Of a DNA stretch of 52,397 bases, positions 20,301 through 29,771 are shown piece after piece. Made by a program: the position numbers and the translations under genes. Source of the DNA: an uncultured Lachnospiraceae bacterium. GTDB taxonomy: Bacteria; Bacillota; Clostridia; Lachnospirales; Lachnospiraceae. The notes under the pieces are model-generated. The model searched no databases, was not told the origin of the DNA, and saw nothing but the letters and a program-made list of their open reading frames with translations. Numbering within the stretch: position 1 is the first letter of the stretch; each line of letters opens with the position of its first letter. The stretch is taken from contig CAJUNN010000015.1 in the NCBI GenBank assembly GCA_910587955.1, positions 1 to 52,397 of the forward strand, in the 5' to 3' direction.

Positions 20301-23300
20301 CCCAATCCAGGAAACTCCCTCCAGCATCACGCCGTTGGCATTGAAATAATATCTTGCGGAATCGCCGTTCCCGTCATCGACAGTCTGCCAGCCCGTCAGC
20401 ATCCGGCCTTCGGCGTTTAAATAATAGGTATTTCCGGAAAGCTCAAGGAATCCCTGATAAACAGAGCTATCCTTCGATCCATCAAAATAATACCGATTCT
20501 TCCCAATGGTAAGCCACTTCTTCTCTTCCGTCCACTGGAAGCCCTGGCTGTCAAAATAGTATCTGGCCTCAGTGCCGTCTGCTCCCTTGATAGACTGCCA
20601 GCCGGTCAAAATCTTTTCTCCATCCTTGAGATAGGCCCGCTCTGTCCGTCCTCCTTCCAGCTCAACAGTCACCCAGAAGTCCTTATCCTTATCTGCCTTA
20701 ACCGTGCACTCTTTTCCGGTTTCCGGTGCAAAATACTTCCAGCTTCCCTCAACCTTCTGCCATCCGGTCAGCAGCACACCGCTGTTGTTATAATAGTAAT
20801 GATCACCGTCGGCATCCGTAATATACCCCACAGCCATCTTTCCGTGATCTGTCGGGTCAAAGTAATACCAGTTTTTCCCTACCTGACGGTGTCCCATAAA
20901 GGCAGCGCCGTCTGACGGATCCAGATAATATTTACCTTTCACGCCCTCAAAGGTAATAGTCTGCCAGCCTGTCAGCATCTGGCCATTGGCATTGAGATAA
21001 TAGGTATTCCCATCCGGCGCAAGGAATCCCTGATACACCGAATTGTCTTTGGAGCTGTCAAAATAATACCGGTTCTTCCCAATGGTAAGCCACTTCTTCT
21101 CCTCTGTCCACTGGAAGCCCTGGCTGTCAAAATAGTACCGTTTTTCATTGATAGTCTGCCAGCCGGTCAGAATCTTCGTTCCGCCCTTGAGATAGGCCCG
21201 CTCTGTCCGGTCTTCTCCCAGATCAACCGTCGCCCAGTAATTCTCATCTATGGTAACCGGGCACTCTTTTCCGGTCTCCGGGGCAAAATATTTCCAAACA
21301 TTTCCTTCTTCCGGCACATCAACCTTCTGCCAGCCACTCTGCCTTACGCCGCTGCTGTTGTAATAATACCCAGCCAAAACAGCATCACGAACATACCCCA
21401 CAGCCATCTTCCCATGGTCTGCCGGATCAAAGTAATACCAGTTTTTCCCGATCTGCTGATGACCTTTCCACGCCTGGCCGCTGGCCGGATCCAGATAGTA
21501 TTTGCTGCTGACGCCATCTTCCTTTACCGTCTGCCAGCCTTTCTGCATCTGGCCGTTGGCGTTCAGATAGTAGGTATCTCCCTCCAGCTCCAGGAAGCCC
21601 TGGAAGACGGAACCGTCCTCTTTGAAATAGAACTGGTTTTTCCCTACCGTCAGCCATCCCCTGTCCTGGGTCCACAACAACCCGTTGCCATCAAAGTAAT
21701 AGCGCTTCCCGCCGATGGTCTGCCAGTTTTTAAGAACCGCAGTTCCGTTATTGATAAAGGAGCGGGCTGTTTCGGTCTCCGAGATCTGAATGGTCATCCA
21801 ATCATCCATAGACTTCCATGTGTTCCGTTCTGCTCCCGTTTCCAGGTCAAAGAACCTCCACACATAGTTAAGCCTCTGCCAGCCATACTGGAGAACTCCG
21901 CTGTTGTTGAAATAATAGACAGCACCTTGGATCTCCTGCTCCCCTTTCAGCATCTGCCCCAGGGCGGAGAACCTTTCATCAAAATAGTAGGTGGACTTGC
22001 CGATGGTAATAAATCCGGTCTGCAAAGAGCCTTCCCCGTCAAAATAATACCGCTGGCCTTCTATGGTCTGCCAGCCCTTTAACATCTGGCCGTTCCCTTT
22101 GAAATAGTACGTAGTATCGCAGTATTTTACGAAACCGGTGCGCATCTTCCCATCCGGACCGAAGAAATACCAGGTATTCCCAATCTTGGTTCTCTGGGTC
22201 TGCATCACCCCGTTGGCATCAAAATAGTATTTCGCCGAAGTTCCGTCTGCGGATTTGATGGTCTGCCAGCCGGTAACAGCCTGGCCGTTTGCGTTAAAAT
22301 AGTAATATCTCCCGGTCTCCGGGCGTTTCCACCATCCGGTCCGGGGCGTATGATCCTCCAGGAAACAGTACCAGCCTTTGCCCACCTGGAAGAATCCCGT
22401 CTGCAGCACATTGGTAGCCGTATCAAAATAGTAGCGGATTCCGCCAATGGTCTGCCAGCCTTTGGCCAGGGTAGTGCCGTTTACAAAATAATAGGTATCT
22501 TCCCTGCCGCCTTCATGGGCCGTAGCAAAATAATCCCTTTCCACCCGGGCATCTGTGTCCTGCTGGTAGTTCTCCCGGCTGAAATAATACCAGAGATTGT
22601 CAATCTTCTGCCAGCCCCTTAACAGCACGCCGGAAGAGTTGGCATAGTAAGTCTGCCCGGCCTTTTCCCTTATCCAGCCGTAGCGCAGGGCTCCATCCTC
22701 TCCCAGATAGTATGCGTTGGATTTGATAACATACCATCCGTCTTCATTCCCGGTCTGTAGCGCCCCTGTCTTGGGGTCAAAATAGTACCGCCGGCCGTCA
22801 ATGTTCTGCCAGTTCTTTACCAAGCTGGAGTTGTTGCGGAAATAATAGGTCTCTTGGCCTCTCTCACCGCCGAAATCCAGAGTTATCCAATCGGATCCTC
22901 TCCCGGATTCTGCCTGCTGCACTTCCTTCCAGGTATCCGGATTCTTGGCATCGGAAGCATCAAAATAGTGCCACCGGCCGTTCAGTTTCTGCCAGCCGCT
23001 GACCCGGTATCCCTTTGCGTTGTAACCATAGCCCTCCACTACGGTATCTTTCTGCATCACGCCCTTCTCATCAAAACAGTAGACGTAATTTCCGATTTTC
23101 AGCGTGGCGGCCTTGTCTTCCGTTCCCGTCACGGCTGCTCCCGTGGCCGGATCCAGATAGTACCGCTCTCCGTTTATGGTCTGCCAGCCCTTCAGAAGAG
23201 ACGCATTGTTGCGGAAACAGTACCTCCCCCCGTCTGTCGTATACCAGTACCAGGTTTCCTCTATCTCCGGCCCGGAAGTCTGTTTTTCTTTTCCCCTGGC

Positions 23301-26300
23301 CGGGCTGGTTTCCTCCATGCTGAAATACCGCCATACATTGTCAATCCTCTGCCAGCCAGTATACAGCTCATAGCTGCTTCCGAAATAGTACACTCCTCCG
23401 TCTATGTTCTGCTCTCCGGACAGAACTTCCCCCGGATGGCTTTCCAATATTTCCGTCTCCTCAAGGCTCTCTGCCTTTCTCCCATAATAGGTGTTTTTGC
23501 CCACCTGGAAAAAGCCCGTCTTCAGGATTCCGTTTCCGTCAAAATAATACCTTCTCCCCTCAATGGTCTGCCAGCCCGTAGCAATCTTCGCGCCATTCAG
23601 GAAATAGAAAATTTTTGGCTCCGCCCCCTCTCCCTGGGATACCACGGCCCAATAGTTGGTCTGGATCTTGCCCTCTTCCTCCGCGCCTGTCTCGTGATGG
23701 AAAAAGCGCCATTCCCCGTCAATTTTCTGCCAGCCCCTCTGAAGTACACCGGAACCGTTGGCATAGTAGGTACTTCCGCCGTCCTCAAAGAGACCGGTCC
23801 CCAGCACCCCTTCCAGTCCCTGCTCCGTGCAGAAATGGTAGTAGCTGCTGCCGATTTTCTGGGTTCCTGTATACATGCTCCCCCGGCTGTCGAAATAGTA
23901 GCGTTTTCCGTCAATGGTCTGCCAGCCGGTGGCAAGCTTGGTGTTCTTGGTGAAATAGTAGGTTTCCCCTTCCATCTCATACCAATAGCCGCCCTTCGGT
24001 TCGGAATCAATCTCCTGTCCGTAGGCATATTTCTCCGAAAGGGGATCCCCATTAAAATACCGCCAGCGGTACTCTCCGTTTTCATCCGGCACCCGCTGCC
24101 AGCCATACTGGCGCAGGCCGTTGGTGTGGAAGAAATAAGCTTCTGTTTCAATTACGGCATAACCGGTCTCCATCTCTCCCAGTTCATTCAGATAATAGGC
24201 ATTTTTATCCGCCGGGTTTGGATACCAGCCCGTCCGGGCATACCCCTCCGGCGTAAAGAAATAGCGCTTCCCGTCCACGGTCTGCCAATTCTTCAGCAGG
24301 CTCTTATTGTTGCGGAAATAGTATCTGCGGCCTTCCATGGTAACCCAGTATCCCTCCTGCATGGAAGGTACCTCCTGGCCAAAAGTCTCCTCATCCTGAG
24401 AGAAATAATGCCAGGTTTCTCTAATCTTCTGCCAGCCTTTTTGAAGCACTCCCGCCTCATTGGCATAATAGGTACATCCTTCCTCCGCAGCCGTAACCAA
24501 ACCCGTACGGATTCCCCAGGTATTTCCTACGTAATATCCAAAGAGATACCATACTCCGTCCACCTTGGACGGCCCCTGGACCAGATATCCTTTTTCATTA
24601 AAATAACATTTTCTTCCCTCTACTATCTCCCATCCGACAACCCGCTGTCCGCTGCGGTTTTCGATGTAAACAGCCTGTTCTTTCTGATTATCCTCCTCAT
24701 CCGGCACCATCTGCCAGCCATACTCGGACTGGGAGCTGATCACATAGACGGTCCCGGAAGCTTCTTTGAGTTCAAAGGAAATCCAGTTTCCCTCTTCCCG
24801 GTCCGGCTTCGCCGTTCCCCGGAATGTCAGCTTTCTGCCTTCTCTTTTCCACAGCCTTAGCAGTTTCTCGTCTCCGAAGCGCCCGGCAATTCCCTCCTGC
24901 CGGATCGTCAAAACCACCGAAGCGCCCTCCGGCAGACTCCCTTTTGGCTCTACCTGAATATACGTCCGTTCCCGGAACTCTACCGGCAGATCTTCTTCCT
25001 GGGTGGACAAAGCCACATCCAGGGCAAAGGCTTCGTTTCCGGTTTTCAATCCCTTCAAATTCCAGACATAAGTAACTCCCGCTGTGTCCTCCCGGCGGAT
25101 ATACTCCAGGTTCCAGTTCTTCTGCCCGCAGAGATTCAAGAGCTCTGCAGGGATACTCTCCGGCTGTTCCTCTCCGGTACATGCAATACGGATATTTCCC
25201 CCCGCATCCTTGGAACCAAGGGCGGCAATCAAGGCCTCTTCGGAGCCAAAATATTCAACAGTCCCCTTTGTCTCCTCCCCCTTTTCATCCACCCTGTAGC
25301 CGTACTCCAAACGCCAGTCACTGCGGGAAGTCTCCGCCAGATAAGCAGTTCCCGGCTTAAGGCCGTTAATATCATACAGATTCAGGATGTGAAGTTCTCC
25401 GAACTCACTTTCTTCTGCCGGAATATGCTCATATTCCCCCTGGCCTGCCAATTCTCTTTCCCCATCCGCTTCTGCATAATAATAGATGGTTCTTGGATCT
25501 TGGGCGTCTGCTTCCTGGTAGGAAGACAGCCCCTGCTCCCCATAGGAAACCCATACCTGCTTCGCCGGGAAATCCGTATCCGAAAGAGAAAGGCTCCAGA
25601 TCGCTCCTGTCTTGGCTGCTGTCACCGTCCCGTCATAATCCCGCCGGGCTTTATAGAGCTCCTTTAGATGCCACTGGGTGAGCTTTCCGCTTCCGCTCTC
25701 CCAAAAACGAAATACCAGCTCTCCGTCATACTTCAGCAGGGAACGTGCCTGATTGATAACAGCCTGACTCAGCTTCTTCTCAAGGCTTCCATAGTTATCT
25801 GTACAAAGAATAGAAATTCCGTCAAACGGCGCATCCCCTGTATGCTTCCCAAGCATCTCCAAAATCCGTTCCTCAGACAGCGGTTCACCGATATCCTTGT
25901 CACGAAGCAGCAGCTGTTTTCCATTCTCATCCTCCTGGATAACGCCCCTGCAGACATAGTTTCCTTCGGAAAGCTTTGGGTACACAAAAGGATACAAAAG
26001 CCCGGTCATAATCTCCATATCCGGCTGGTGTTCCTCTGCAAAAGTAAAGGAAATTCCGCCATAGTCAAAACCAGGCGTACTGCTGCCTGCCAGAAAGTAT
26101 TCCAGGCGCATGCCATTGTCCTGATCGTTCCAGGTCGCGTCCATGCCGTACCACTGCCCGTCTTCCATCTGCACATAGTTCCACATATGAGGGCCCTGGC
26201 TTCCCGGTATTCCTCCCTGTCCAATCACCAGTGTACAGGGGATCTCCCACTGCTCGCAGAGAACCTTAAAGGCCTTGGCATAACCCTCACAGACCACCTT

Positions 26301-29300
26301 ATATTCTCCGTTGTGTCCCAGGAACACGGTGGAAGACGTATGGGCATACCCGTAACCCTCACCGCCCAGATTATCGCCGGCTTCCGTATCATAGGACAGC
26401 TTTTCGCAGAGGTACGTGTGAATGGCTTTCACCAGCTGATACCGGTTTTCCTTATCCGCCCCGGAAGCATCCATTTCTGCCTCAATCTCCGCTTTTGCTT
26501 CCTGTACGGCCGCATCATAAGCCGATACCTGGCCGGAAGCACCCTCGTAGAATTCTCTTCCGGGTTTGAGCTCAATGTCGGTAATGTAGGCTTTTCCTGT
26601 CTCACTGCTATATTTCATTCCATAGGACAAGCTCATACCCTGCATCCAGAAAACAGACGGATAGTCCATATAAAAAGCCCCGAAAGCCAGCTGGAAGCAC
26701 TGTACAAACTGTGCCACCGCTGCCATAGAATTGGCATCCGGCACCAGTTGATTTTTACCGTCCACCACCTGAATTTTGGCAGGAAAAGCAATTATATGTT
26801 CCAGTTGTGCTTCCTGGCTTCCTACAAGCCTCTGACGCGCATACCGATCCACCAGCAAATCATAAATCTCTTTTGCCAAAGGGTTTTCTATCTGCCCGCC
26901 AAAGGAATCGGCATATATTCCTGCCTGATGAGCTGCAATATCCTCTTCCTTTGCGTCCCCGTTTTTCGTGCGGTCGATCAGATCCTGGAAGGGGTTGCTT
27001 ACTTCAATGGTGTCCTGCCAGATCAGTTCTTCCTGCTCTCCCTCTTCCTCCCTGCCTGACCCATGACTGCGCACAGCTGCATAAGAATTCGCCGTGTTCT
27101 GGTACGCCGCATAAATCTGTCCGCCATAAGCAAAAATATGCAGATTACCTGCATTTTCCCGTGCAACGGCAGCACCCAGATCCGTCCACTGGTTATTCTG
27201 AAGCTGTTTTACCTTCAGCTCTATTGGGTCAGAACCGGATGTATAGGCTATATAGGGTGCATCCCCGTCAAAACAAAGTGCCATATTTCCCACGCTGGAA
27301 TCGGAATAGGCATTTTCCCCTACCTGCTCCCAGGAGCTTCCTCTTTCCATGTCATAAGCATAAAGATAAGCCTCCAGCTGGCCGGAACTTGACAAAAATT
27401 TAGGCAGATAGTTCATCAAATACACCTTGCGGTTATGAATGCCTACCATACAGCCGTTTGAATTAAAACTCTGGCTGCCTACATCACTCCAAGACTTCGC
27501 TTCCGCGTTATATTGTTTTACAGAAATACGGCTGCCCGCCCGATATGCCGCAACTACATTTCCGTCTTCCGCCGCCATAGACAGGTTCCCCAATCCCTGA
27601 GCGCTGGCACATACTTGGCTACCCATCTCAAATATTCCGGCCTCCGAATAGCCCGCCGCAAAAATCTGCGCCGCATTATAGTCTCCGGTTGTGTACGCCA
27701 AATAGACTCCCCTATTATCGGAAGCCAGACTAAGTTCATTCCCCGTCTGCGAAGCCCTATAAAGCTCCTGCCAGAAGGAACCGTTCCACCGGGCCAGACG
27801 GGCCGTAAAAGCTCTGTCAAAATAGGCCGCATACAGCGAACCGCCGTATTCTGCCAGCTGGTGTTCATAGCCTGCCGGCGCATCCCCAAGTTTTACAAAT
27901 TTCCCTTCTTTGCATTCATACAAAGCCGCCGGCGACGAAGATGCTGTCCCTTTCTTCAAAAGCGCATACAGCCTTCCGTCCGCCCCCATACAGTAAGCCG
28001 ACGACGAGGTCCCTGCACCGGCCTCCTCTCTTGCCACAGTTTTCCAGGCCTCGCCTGCAGCCAGATCGTGGAAGGTAACGTCAAAGGTAATCTCATCCCC
28101 GCCTGCATTTCCCACATTGGTAATCTCGATTCCGCTGTTGGTACCGTCGGAATAGGTGAGAGCTCCCTCAAATAGAGACGCTTTGGGATCGCTGCTTCCG
28201 TAGGAAGTTCTTCCCGAATCCTGGGAAAGATAGGAATTGTAATAATCTCCCCCGGCCTCCTCATATCCATGGCTCCCAAACTTATCGCCCGGCCGGAACA
28301 CATAGATAAAGTCAGGCGGCCCTGTAATATTCGTGGCATAATTGGTATCCACCCGGTAAACAATAAGACCGGAGCCGGGGATATTCTCTTCATACTCCCC
28401 GCTGCTTCCCTTCCTGCGGTATTCCACCACGAAAAACTCTGAGTCGGAATAATCGGTCTTTAAAATCAATGCCTGTTGATCTTTGGTCTCCTTTGTCGCC
28501 CGGCTGGCCGCATAGAGGGAAAGGCCCTGCCGTGATTCCGTAAGAGCCGGAATCTCAAACCACCCAGTAATGGCAGAGCGCAAATAGGCAAGAGGATACT
28601 GCACCCGATGGTTATCCGTGGCCATAATGTCCCACAGTGAAACCGGTATATTCTTCCCCACTTCCACATTTTTGACACTCCGGTACAGATCCGGATAACC
28701 CATGGTATGTAAAAACTCATGGATAATCACGCCGGATTTCAGCTGTCCGAAATAAATATCCTCTTCCGTCAGCACGTTGTAAGAACGCACCAGCGTCCCT
28801 CCCAGCAGCTCATTGCCCTTATAATCTGTCTTATGGCCGACAAACAGCGTTGTCTTATTCTCACTGTCGCAGGGTACTACTACGGTCAGATTGTCCAGAA
28901 TCCCATCCCCGTCCTGCATATCCAGGGTGAGCCCCTGGGGAAGCTGCCCCTTAAGCTTTCCGATGATCTCCCGAATCATCTCGGATTCATGATCTTTGTA
29001 ATACGCTCCGCTCTGAGGCAGCGTATAGGCAGTAATGGTGTTTGATTCCTGGTCAAACTGGGGAAATACATTTTCCACCTGAAGCTGGCCGTAGGAAATA
29101 TTATAAAGGTACTGCCGCATTCCCTTGTAGTTCTTCTGAGCATCCCCGTTAAAATAGCGGAAGGTAGTTTCCGGATTCTCTTTAAAACATTCCGCATCGG
29201 GATAGATGCTGGCTGGATGGTTATGGGTCGTATCCGCGAAATCCACAAACACCACCAGGTTCGTAAAATTAGAATCCGGCCAGTGAGGCTGATAGGCCCG

Positions 29301-29693
29301 CTCCGGCTGCGAAGTCAAAAGCGCCTCATCCGGAACCGGCTCTTCCGAATCTGTATTCTCCGAAGGCTCCTCCCCTGCGGACGGATCTGTATCCTCCTTC
29401 GGATCGGTTTCCCCTTCCGAGGGTTTCTCTTCCTCCGTTCCCGGTTCCTCCCCGCTCCCCGGGATTTCGGGTTCTTCCGGATCACTCTCCCCTCCGGGCG
29501 CAACCGTCTCTGCGCCCCCCGGAACAGTTTCCTCCGTACCGGCCTCCTCCGTTTCTCCCTGTATGTACTCTATTCCTTCATTTCCGGACGTAGTTACACC
29601 GGCTGCCATGGCTGTATTTCCGTAACCGCCCAGCATTGCCGCAATTAACATCCATGAAACTGCTGACTTCCATCTTCCATTCCGAAATCCCAT
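14382..29693 (-). CDS. Giant secreted multi-enzyme cell-wall-binding protein (5,103 aa)
   Basis: Signal peptide 1-31 (ending AMAA) and an acidic Glu/Pro/Thr linker to ~135. An M6-like metalloprotease domain (~140-545) has HEFLHTMGYPD with H325, E326 and H329 as zinc and catalytic residues. A propeller-like region with repeated W/Y strands spans ~548-885. A transglutaminase-like domain (~890-1230) has C1135 (VVCEGYAKAF), H1169 (GPHMWNY) and D1185 (GMDATWND). About 1235-1665 is unrecognised. Residues ~1669-4532 are YG/GW-type cell-wall- or glucan-binding repeats, roughly 130 modules by length. The C-terminal ~570 residues are DUF5722-like, with E4823 (LGNEVN) and E4966 (LSEQGW) placed like clan GH-A catalytic glutamates. 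No LPXTG anchor is seen; attachment is presumably through the repeats. Start ATG 29691-29693 has GAAAGGA upstream. Domain functions are inferred from motifs; there are no frameshifts. Confidence 0.88.
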   Translation of the reverse strand: MGFRNGRWKSAVSWMLIAAMLGGYGNTAMAAGVTTSGNEGIEYIQGETEEAGTEETVPGGAETVAPGGESDPEEPEIPGSGEEPGTEEEKPSEGETDPKEDTDPSAGEEPSENTDSEEPVPDEALLTSQPERAYQPHWPDSNFTNLVVFVDFADTTHNHPASIYPDAECFKENPETTFRYFNGDAQKNYKGMRQYLYNISYGQLQVENVFPQFDQESNTITAYTLPQSGAYYKDHESEMIREIIGKLKGQLPQGLTLDMQDGDGILDNLTVVVPCDSENKTTLFVGHKTDYKGNELLGGTLVRSYNVLTEEDIYFGQLKSGVIIHEFLHTMGYPDLYRSVKNVEVGKNIPVSLWDIMATDNHRVQYPLAYLRSAITGWFEIPALTESRQGLSLYAASRATKETKDQQALILKTDYSDSEFFVVEYRRKGSSGEYEENIPGSGLIVYRVDTNYATNITGPPDFIYVFRPGDKFGSHGYEEAGGDYYNSYLSQDSGRTSYGSSDPKASLFEGALTYSDGTNSGIEITNVGNAGGDEITFDVTFHDLAAGEAWKTVAREEAGAGTSSSAYCMGADGRLYALLKKGTASSSPAALYECKEGKFVKLGDAPAGYEHQLAEYGGSLYAAYFDRAFTARLARWNGSFWQELYRASQTGNELSLASDNRGVYLAYTTGDYNAAQIFAAGYSEAGIFEMGSQVCASAQGLGNLSMAAEDGNVVAAYRAGSRISVKQYNAEAKSWSDVGSQSFNSNGCMVGIHNRKVYLMNYLPKFLSSSGQLEAYLYAYDMERGSSWEQVGENAYSDSSVGNMALCFDGDAPYIAYTSGSDPIELKVKQLQNNQWTDLGAAVARENAGNLHIFAYGGQIYAAYQNTANSYAAVRSHGSGREEEGEQEELIWQDTIEVSNPFQDLIDRTKNGDAKEEDIAAHQAGIYADSFGGQIENPLAKEIYDLLVDRYARQRLVGSQEAQLEHIIAFPAKIQVVDGKNQLVPDANSMAAVAQFVQCFQLAFGAFYMDYPSVFWMQGMSLSYGMKYSSETGKAYITDIELKPGREFYEGASGQVSAYDAAVQEAKAEIEAEMDASGADKENRYQLVKAIHTYLCEKLSYDTEAGDNLGGEGYGYAHTSSTVFLGHNGEYKVVCEGYAKAFKVLCEQWEIPCTLVIGQGGIPGSQGPHMWNYVQMEDGQWYGMDATWNDQDNGMRLEYFLAGSSTPGFDYGGISFTFAEEHQPDMEIMTGLLYPFVYPKLSEGNYVCRGVIQEDENGKQLLLRDKDIGEPLSEERILEMLGKHTGDAPFDGISILCTDNYGSLEKKLSQAVINQARSLLKYDGELVFRFWESGSGKLTQWHLKELYKARRDYDGTVTAAKTGAIWSLSLSDTDFPAKQVWVSYGEQGLSSYQEADAQDPRTIYYYAEADGERELAGQGEYEHIPAEESEFGELHILNLYDINGLKPGTAYLAETSRSDWRLEYGYRVDEKGEETKGTVEYFGSEEALIAALGSKDAGGNIRIACTGEEQPESIPAELLNLCGQKNWNLEYIRREDTAGVTYVWNLKGLKTGNEAFALDVALSTQEEDLPVEFRERTYIQVEPKGSLPEGASVVLTIRQEGIAGRFGDEKLLRLWKREGRKLTFRGTAKPDREEGNWISFELKEASGTVYVISSQSEYGWQMVPDEEDNQKEQAVYIENRSGQRVVGWEIVEGRKCYFNEKGYLVQGPSKVDGVWYLFGYYVGNTWGIRTGLVTAAEEGCTYYANEAGVLQKGWQKIRETWHYFSQDEETFGQEVPSMQEGYWVTMEGRRYYFRNNKSLLKNWQTVDGKRYFFTPEGYARTGWYPNPADKNAYYLNELGEMETGYAVIETEAYFFHTNGLRQYGWQRVPDENGEYRWRYFNGDPLSEKYAYGQEIDSEPKGGYWYEMEGETYYFTKNTKLATGWQTIDGKRYYFDSRGSMYTGTQKIGSSYYHFCTEQGLEGVLGTGLFEDGGSTYYANGSGVLQRGWQKIDGEWRFFHHETGAEEEGKIQTNYWAVVSQGEGAEPKIFYFLNGAKIATGWQTIEGRRYYFDGNGILKTGFFQVGKNTYYGRKAESLEETEILESHPGEVLSGEQNIDGGVYYFGSSYELYTGWQRIDNVWRYFSMEETSPARGKEKQTSGPEIEETWYWYTTDGGRYCFRNNASLLKGWQTINGERYYLDPATGAAVTGTEDKAATLKIGNYVYCFDEKGVMQKDTVVEGYGYNAKGYRVSGWQKLNGRWHYFDASDAKNPDTWKEVQQAESGRGSDWITLDFGGERGQETYYFRNNSSLVKNWQNIDGRRYYFDPKTGALQTGNEDGWYVIKSNAYYLGEDGALRYGWIREKAGQTYYANSSGVLLRGWQKIDNLWYYFSRENYQQDTDARVERDYFATAHEGGREDTYYFVNGTTLAKGWQTIGGIRYYFDTATNVLQTGFFQVGKGWYCFLEDHTPRTGWWKRPETGRYYYFNANGQAVTGWQTIKSADGTSAKYYFDANGVMQTQRTKIGNTWYFFGPDGKMRTGFVKYCDTTYYFKGNGQMLKGWQTIEGQRYYFDGEGSLQTGFITIGKSTYYFDERFSALGQMLKGEQEIQGAVYYFNNSGVLQYGWQRLNYVWRFFDLETGAERNTWKSMDDWMTIQISETETARSFINNGTAVLKNWQTIGGKRYYFDGNGLLWTQDRGWLTVGKNQFYFKEDGSVFQGFLELEGDTYYLNANGQMQKGWQTVKEDGVSSKYYLDPASGQAWKGHQQIGKNWYYFDPADHGKMAVGYVRDAVLAGYYYNSSGVRQSGWQKVDVPEEGNVWKYFAPETGKECPVTIDENYWATVDLGEDRTERAYLKGGTKILTGWQTINEKRYYFDSQGFQWTEEKKWLTIGKNRYYFDSSKDNSVYQGFLAPDGNTYYLNANGQMLTGWQTITFEGVKGKYYLDPSDGAAFMGHRQVGKNWYYFDPTDHGKMAVGYITDADGDHYYYNNSGVLLTGWQKVEGSWKYFAPETGKECTVKADKDKDFWVTVELEGGRTERAYLKDGEKILTGWQSIKGADGTEARYYFDSQGFQWTEEKKWLTIGKNRYYFDGSKDSSVYQGFLELSGNTYYLNAEGRMLTGWQTVDDGNGDSARYYFNANGVMLEGVSWIGKDRYVFRDSGKEAGQLVMGSDSLDEGSGMAQIQGVGTCYADKNGKLKTGWSRFTKGGDYEWKYLLEETGAEQTVQNLSEAAGEEQRVETDSRYVWYQVAVGEGAGTYCIYDNKTLLKKYQSIGGRRYYFDASSGKLQKGWFLAGANRCYGDPVSGEIRSGRQQIGADWYYLNGDGKFQTGWQNIKAADGTSARYYFDEKGVLQTGFQQIGKATYYLLEDEGTENGASEDAGAMQTGLVIIGDGQNAGTYYFNGKGEMQKGWISLNMPEEGVVWKYFGADGKEIEPADTGSMPSGVVPLDKNSVDDSYTWYQIGDDWYCIQSNKTLVKGRFVSTGGYKFYLDKSAGALMKGHFLDGKTHCYSDAGDGRIEPSSRLLEETDGESGRVVRYYFDGNGKRVTGWKTVEGPDGNEIKYYFEPSNGQAACGWKQIGKQAYYFDRNSGELKKAMAEDLLRITEAGGREVLYYTGGGEHLLSGLYSVKGEWYYFDPATKEGGEVTAIQDGRNTLIVLENGTKHLLKDGKTLAKGWQTITVDGEKGSYYFDSQGVLKKGWINDGKKRYYTDENTGKAISGFMTFVDGVREEGIRVGNTYNSYYFDANGLMKTGWITLADAGDPKVKHVYYCNANGILLKGICWIGNKRYVLDPDTGERISDSVEIGGVRYYANGDGILKTGWQKAGGKSYYYGTDGQRAAGWKEIDGKVYYFDAAGTMQTGYQTGLPVQGSQADINTADYYFNNSGVLQTGWFRFSENKENVWKFFGKDGKEMEPKIDRDAGPKGDKVNGYRWYLVNNDWYCIQKDSKVLKGFYNIGTWRYYFDSTTGALKKGHFTDGKSWYYSDPATGAINRSGYKLEEMVRDRKEISYFDGNGKRVTGWKTIEEQRYYFEPSDGLAASGFVRIGKQDYYFDVDTKVLQKSMLEKNAPLELISVQRNGREVLYYTGKYEYLLSGWQKVNGSWYYFDAVTKEGEEAQVIPGRDGNWVELGDRSQYYFKNGTTLARDWQTISVNGDSGRYYFDKNGVLQTGWLGISGKRYYTDELTGKAAKEEFLYFVDGVCQREKPESGEFDTYYFDKNGLMKTGWLTLTESDGVKRSYYFNISGEMRKGLCWVGNTCYVLDPKEGFRIENGSVVIDGKTYYANSKGILKTGWEKVNGKSYYYGTDGQRAAGWKEIEGKVYYFDTDQDDAMQIGYRKELPVRGSLQSGEDVEKAAYYFNGSGVMQTGWFLLDVPEEGRIWKYFGTDGREILPADEPAEVTPEGEDSPGYIWYRVEEPGADGTEAAENWYCIYKNKVLKGSNKIVSWKYYFDSATGALQKGHFTVGTARYYSKPDTGAIDVNGCFYTDPESGDIYYYDGNGKQVTGWLTIKSGEHAGKYYFHSLTGAAYRGGWYYVDNEYCHFDEKGVFLEKEIKPFGRAAEFDTFALEKDADGKDCIRAEFRVKGRVKSYCGDGNYYLLRVDSYSHKMLSLKPLHSISKEDGEFGGETFRYEFQIPLPREFDGDRNLQEVLMSKYALAVKSGENGYTVISSGAYVSNPEFAAKIDTPYYMPSSKKGIQGARAEWVIDAGTKNTLMNLDLKKVVLKGKQEGCVEYFYKGKVYYFDSLSALRGTVSRFNQEETDQYGRKREPVQITFAILMSYDSGLLDMIEPSARRAGAAPYYALNTRNQSSQERLEAVFSYLGEIFGQDDCYVSNWILGNEVNSCNAWNYTGGMGLSDFMKGYANAFRTLYSGVKQTRPSSRVFISLDNAWTQAVAGYAGKSVLNSFASQMYSEAPFVSWDLSFHPYSAPLTRTDFWNDGSNTTNSVNSPFISMRNLHYLNQYLADMENRYDRSSGSIKMILSEQGWTSTGSGGEKGQARALAQAYYIAEFNDRVLAFTIRAEKDDPREVRDGLSMGLRDEDEKYKPAYYVYRYMDTPVVPSSDSSEKLISEYDANSMWFPSNAQRNRFKAAQEVMAMNWKTLVPGYQEEKLNGMPYAFPM

Positions 29694-29771
29694 GCTCTCT
29701 GTCCTTTCTAAAATCAGCTCTGTATTTCTGCGTTGTATATCCTTTTGCAGTCTGCATAGTTCTCCTTTTAT

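Noticed and set aside
22854..24860. 668-codon open frame antisense to the giant gene
   Set aside because: It is a shadow produced by codon use in the repeat array; it has no ribosome site, no recognisable domain, and the opposite strand has a strong coding signal.
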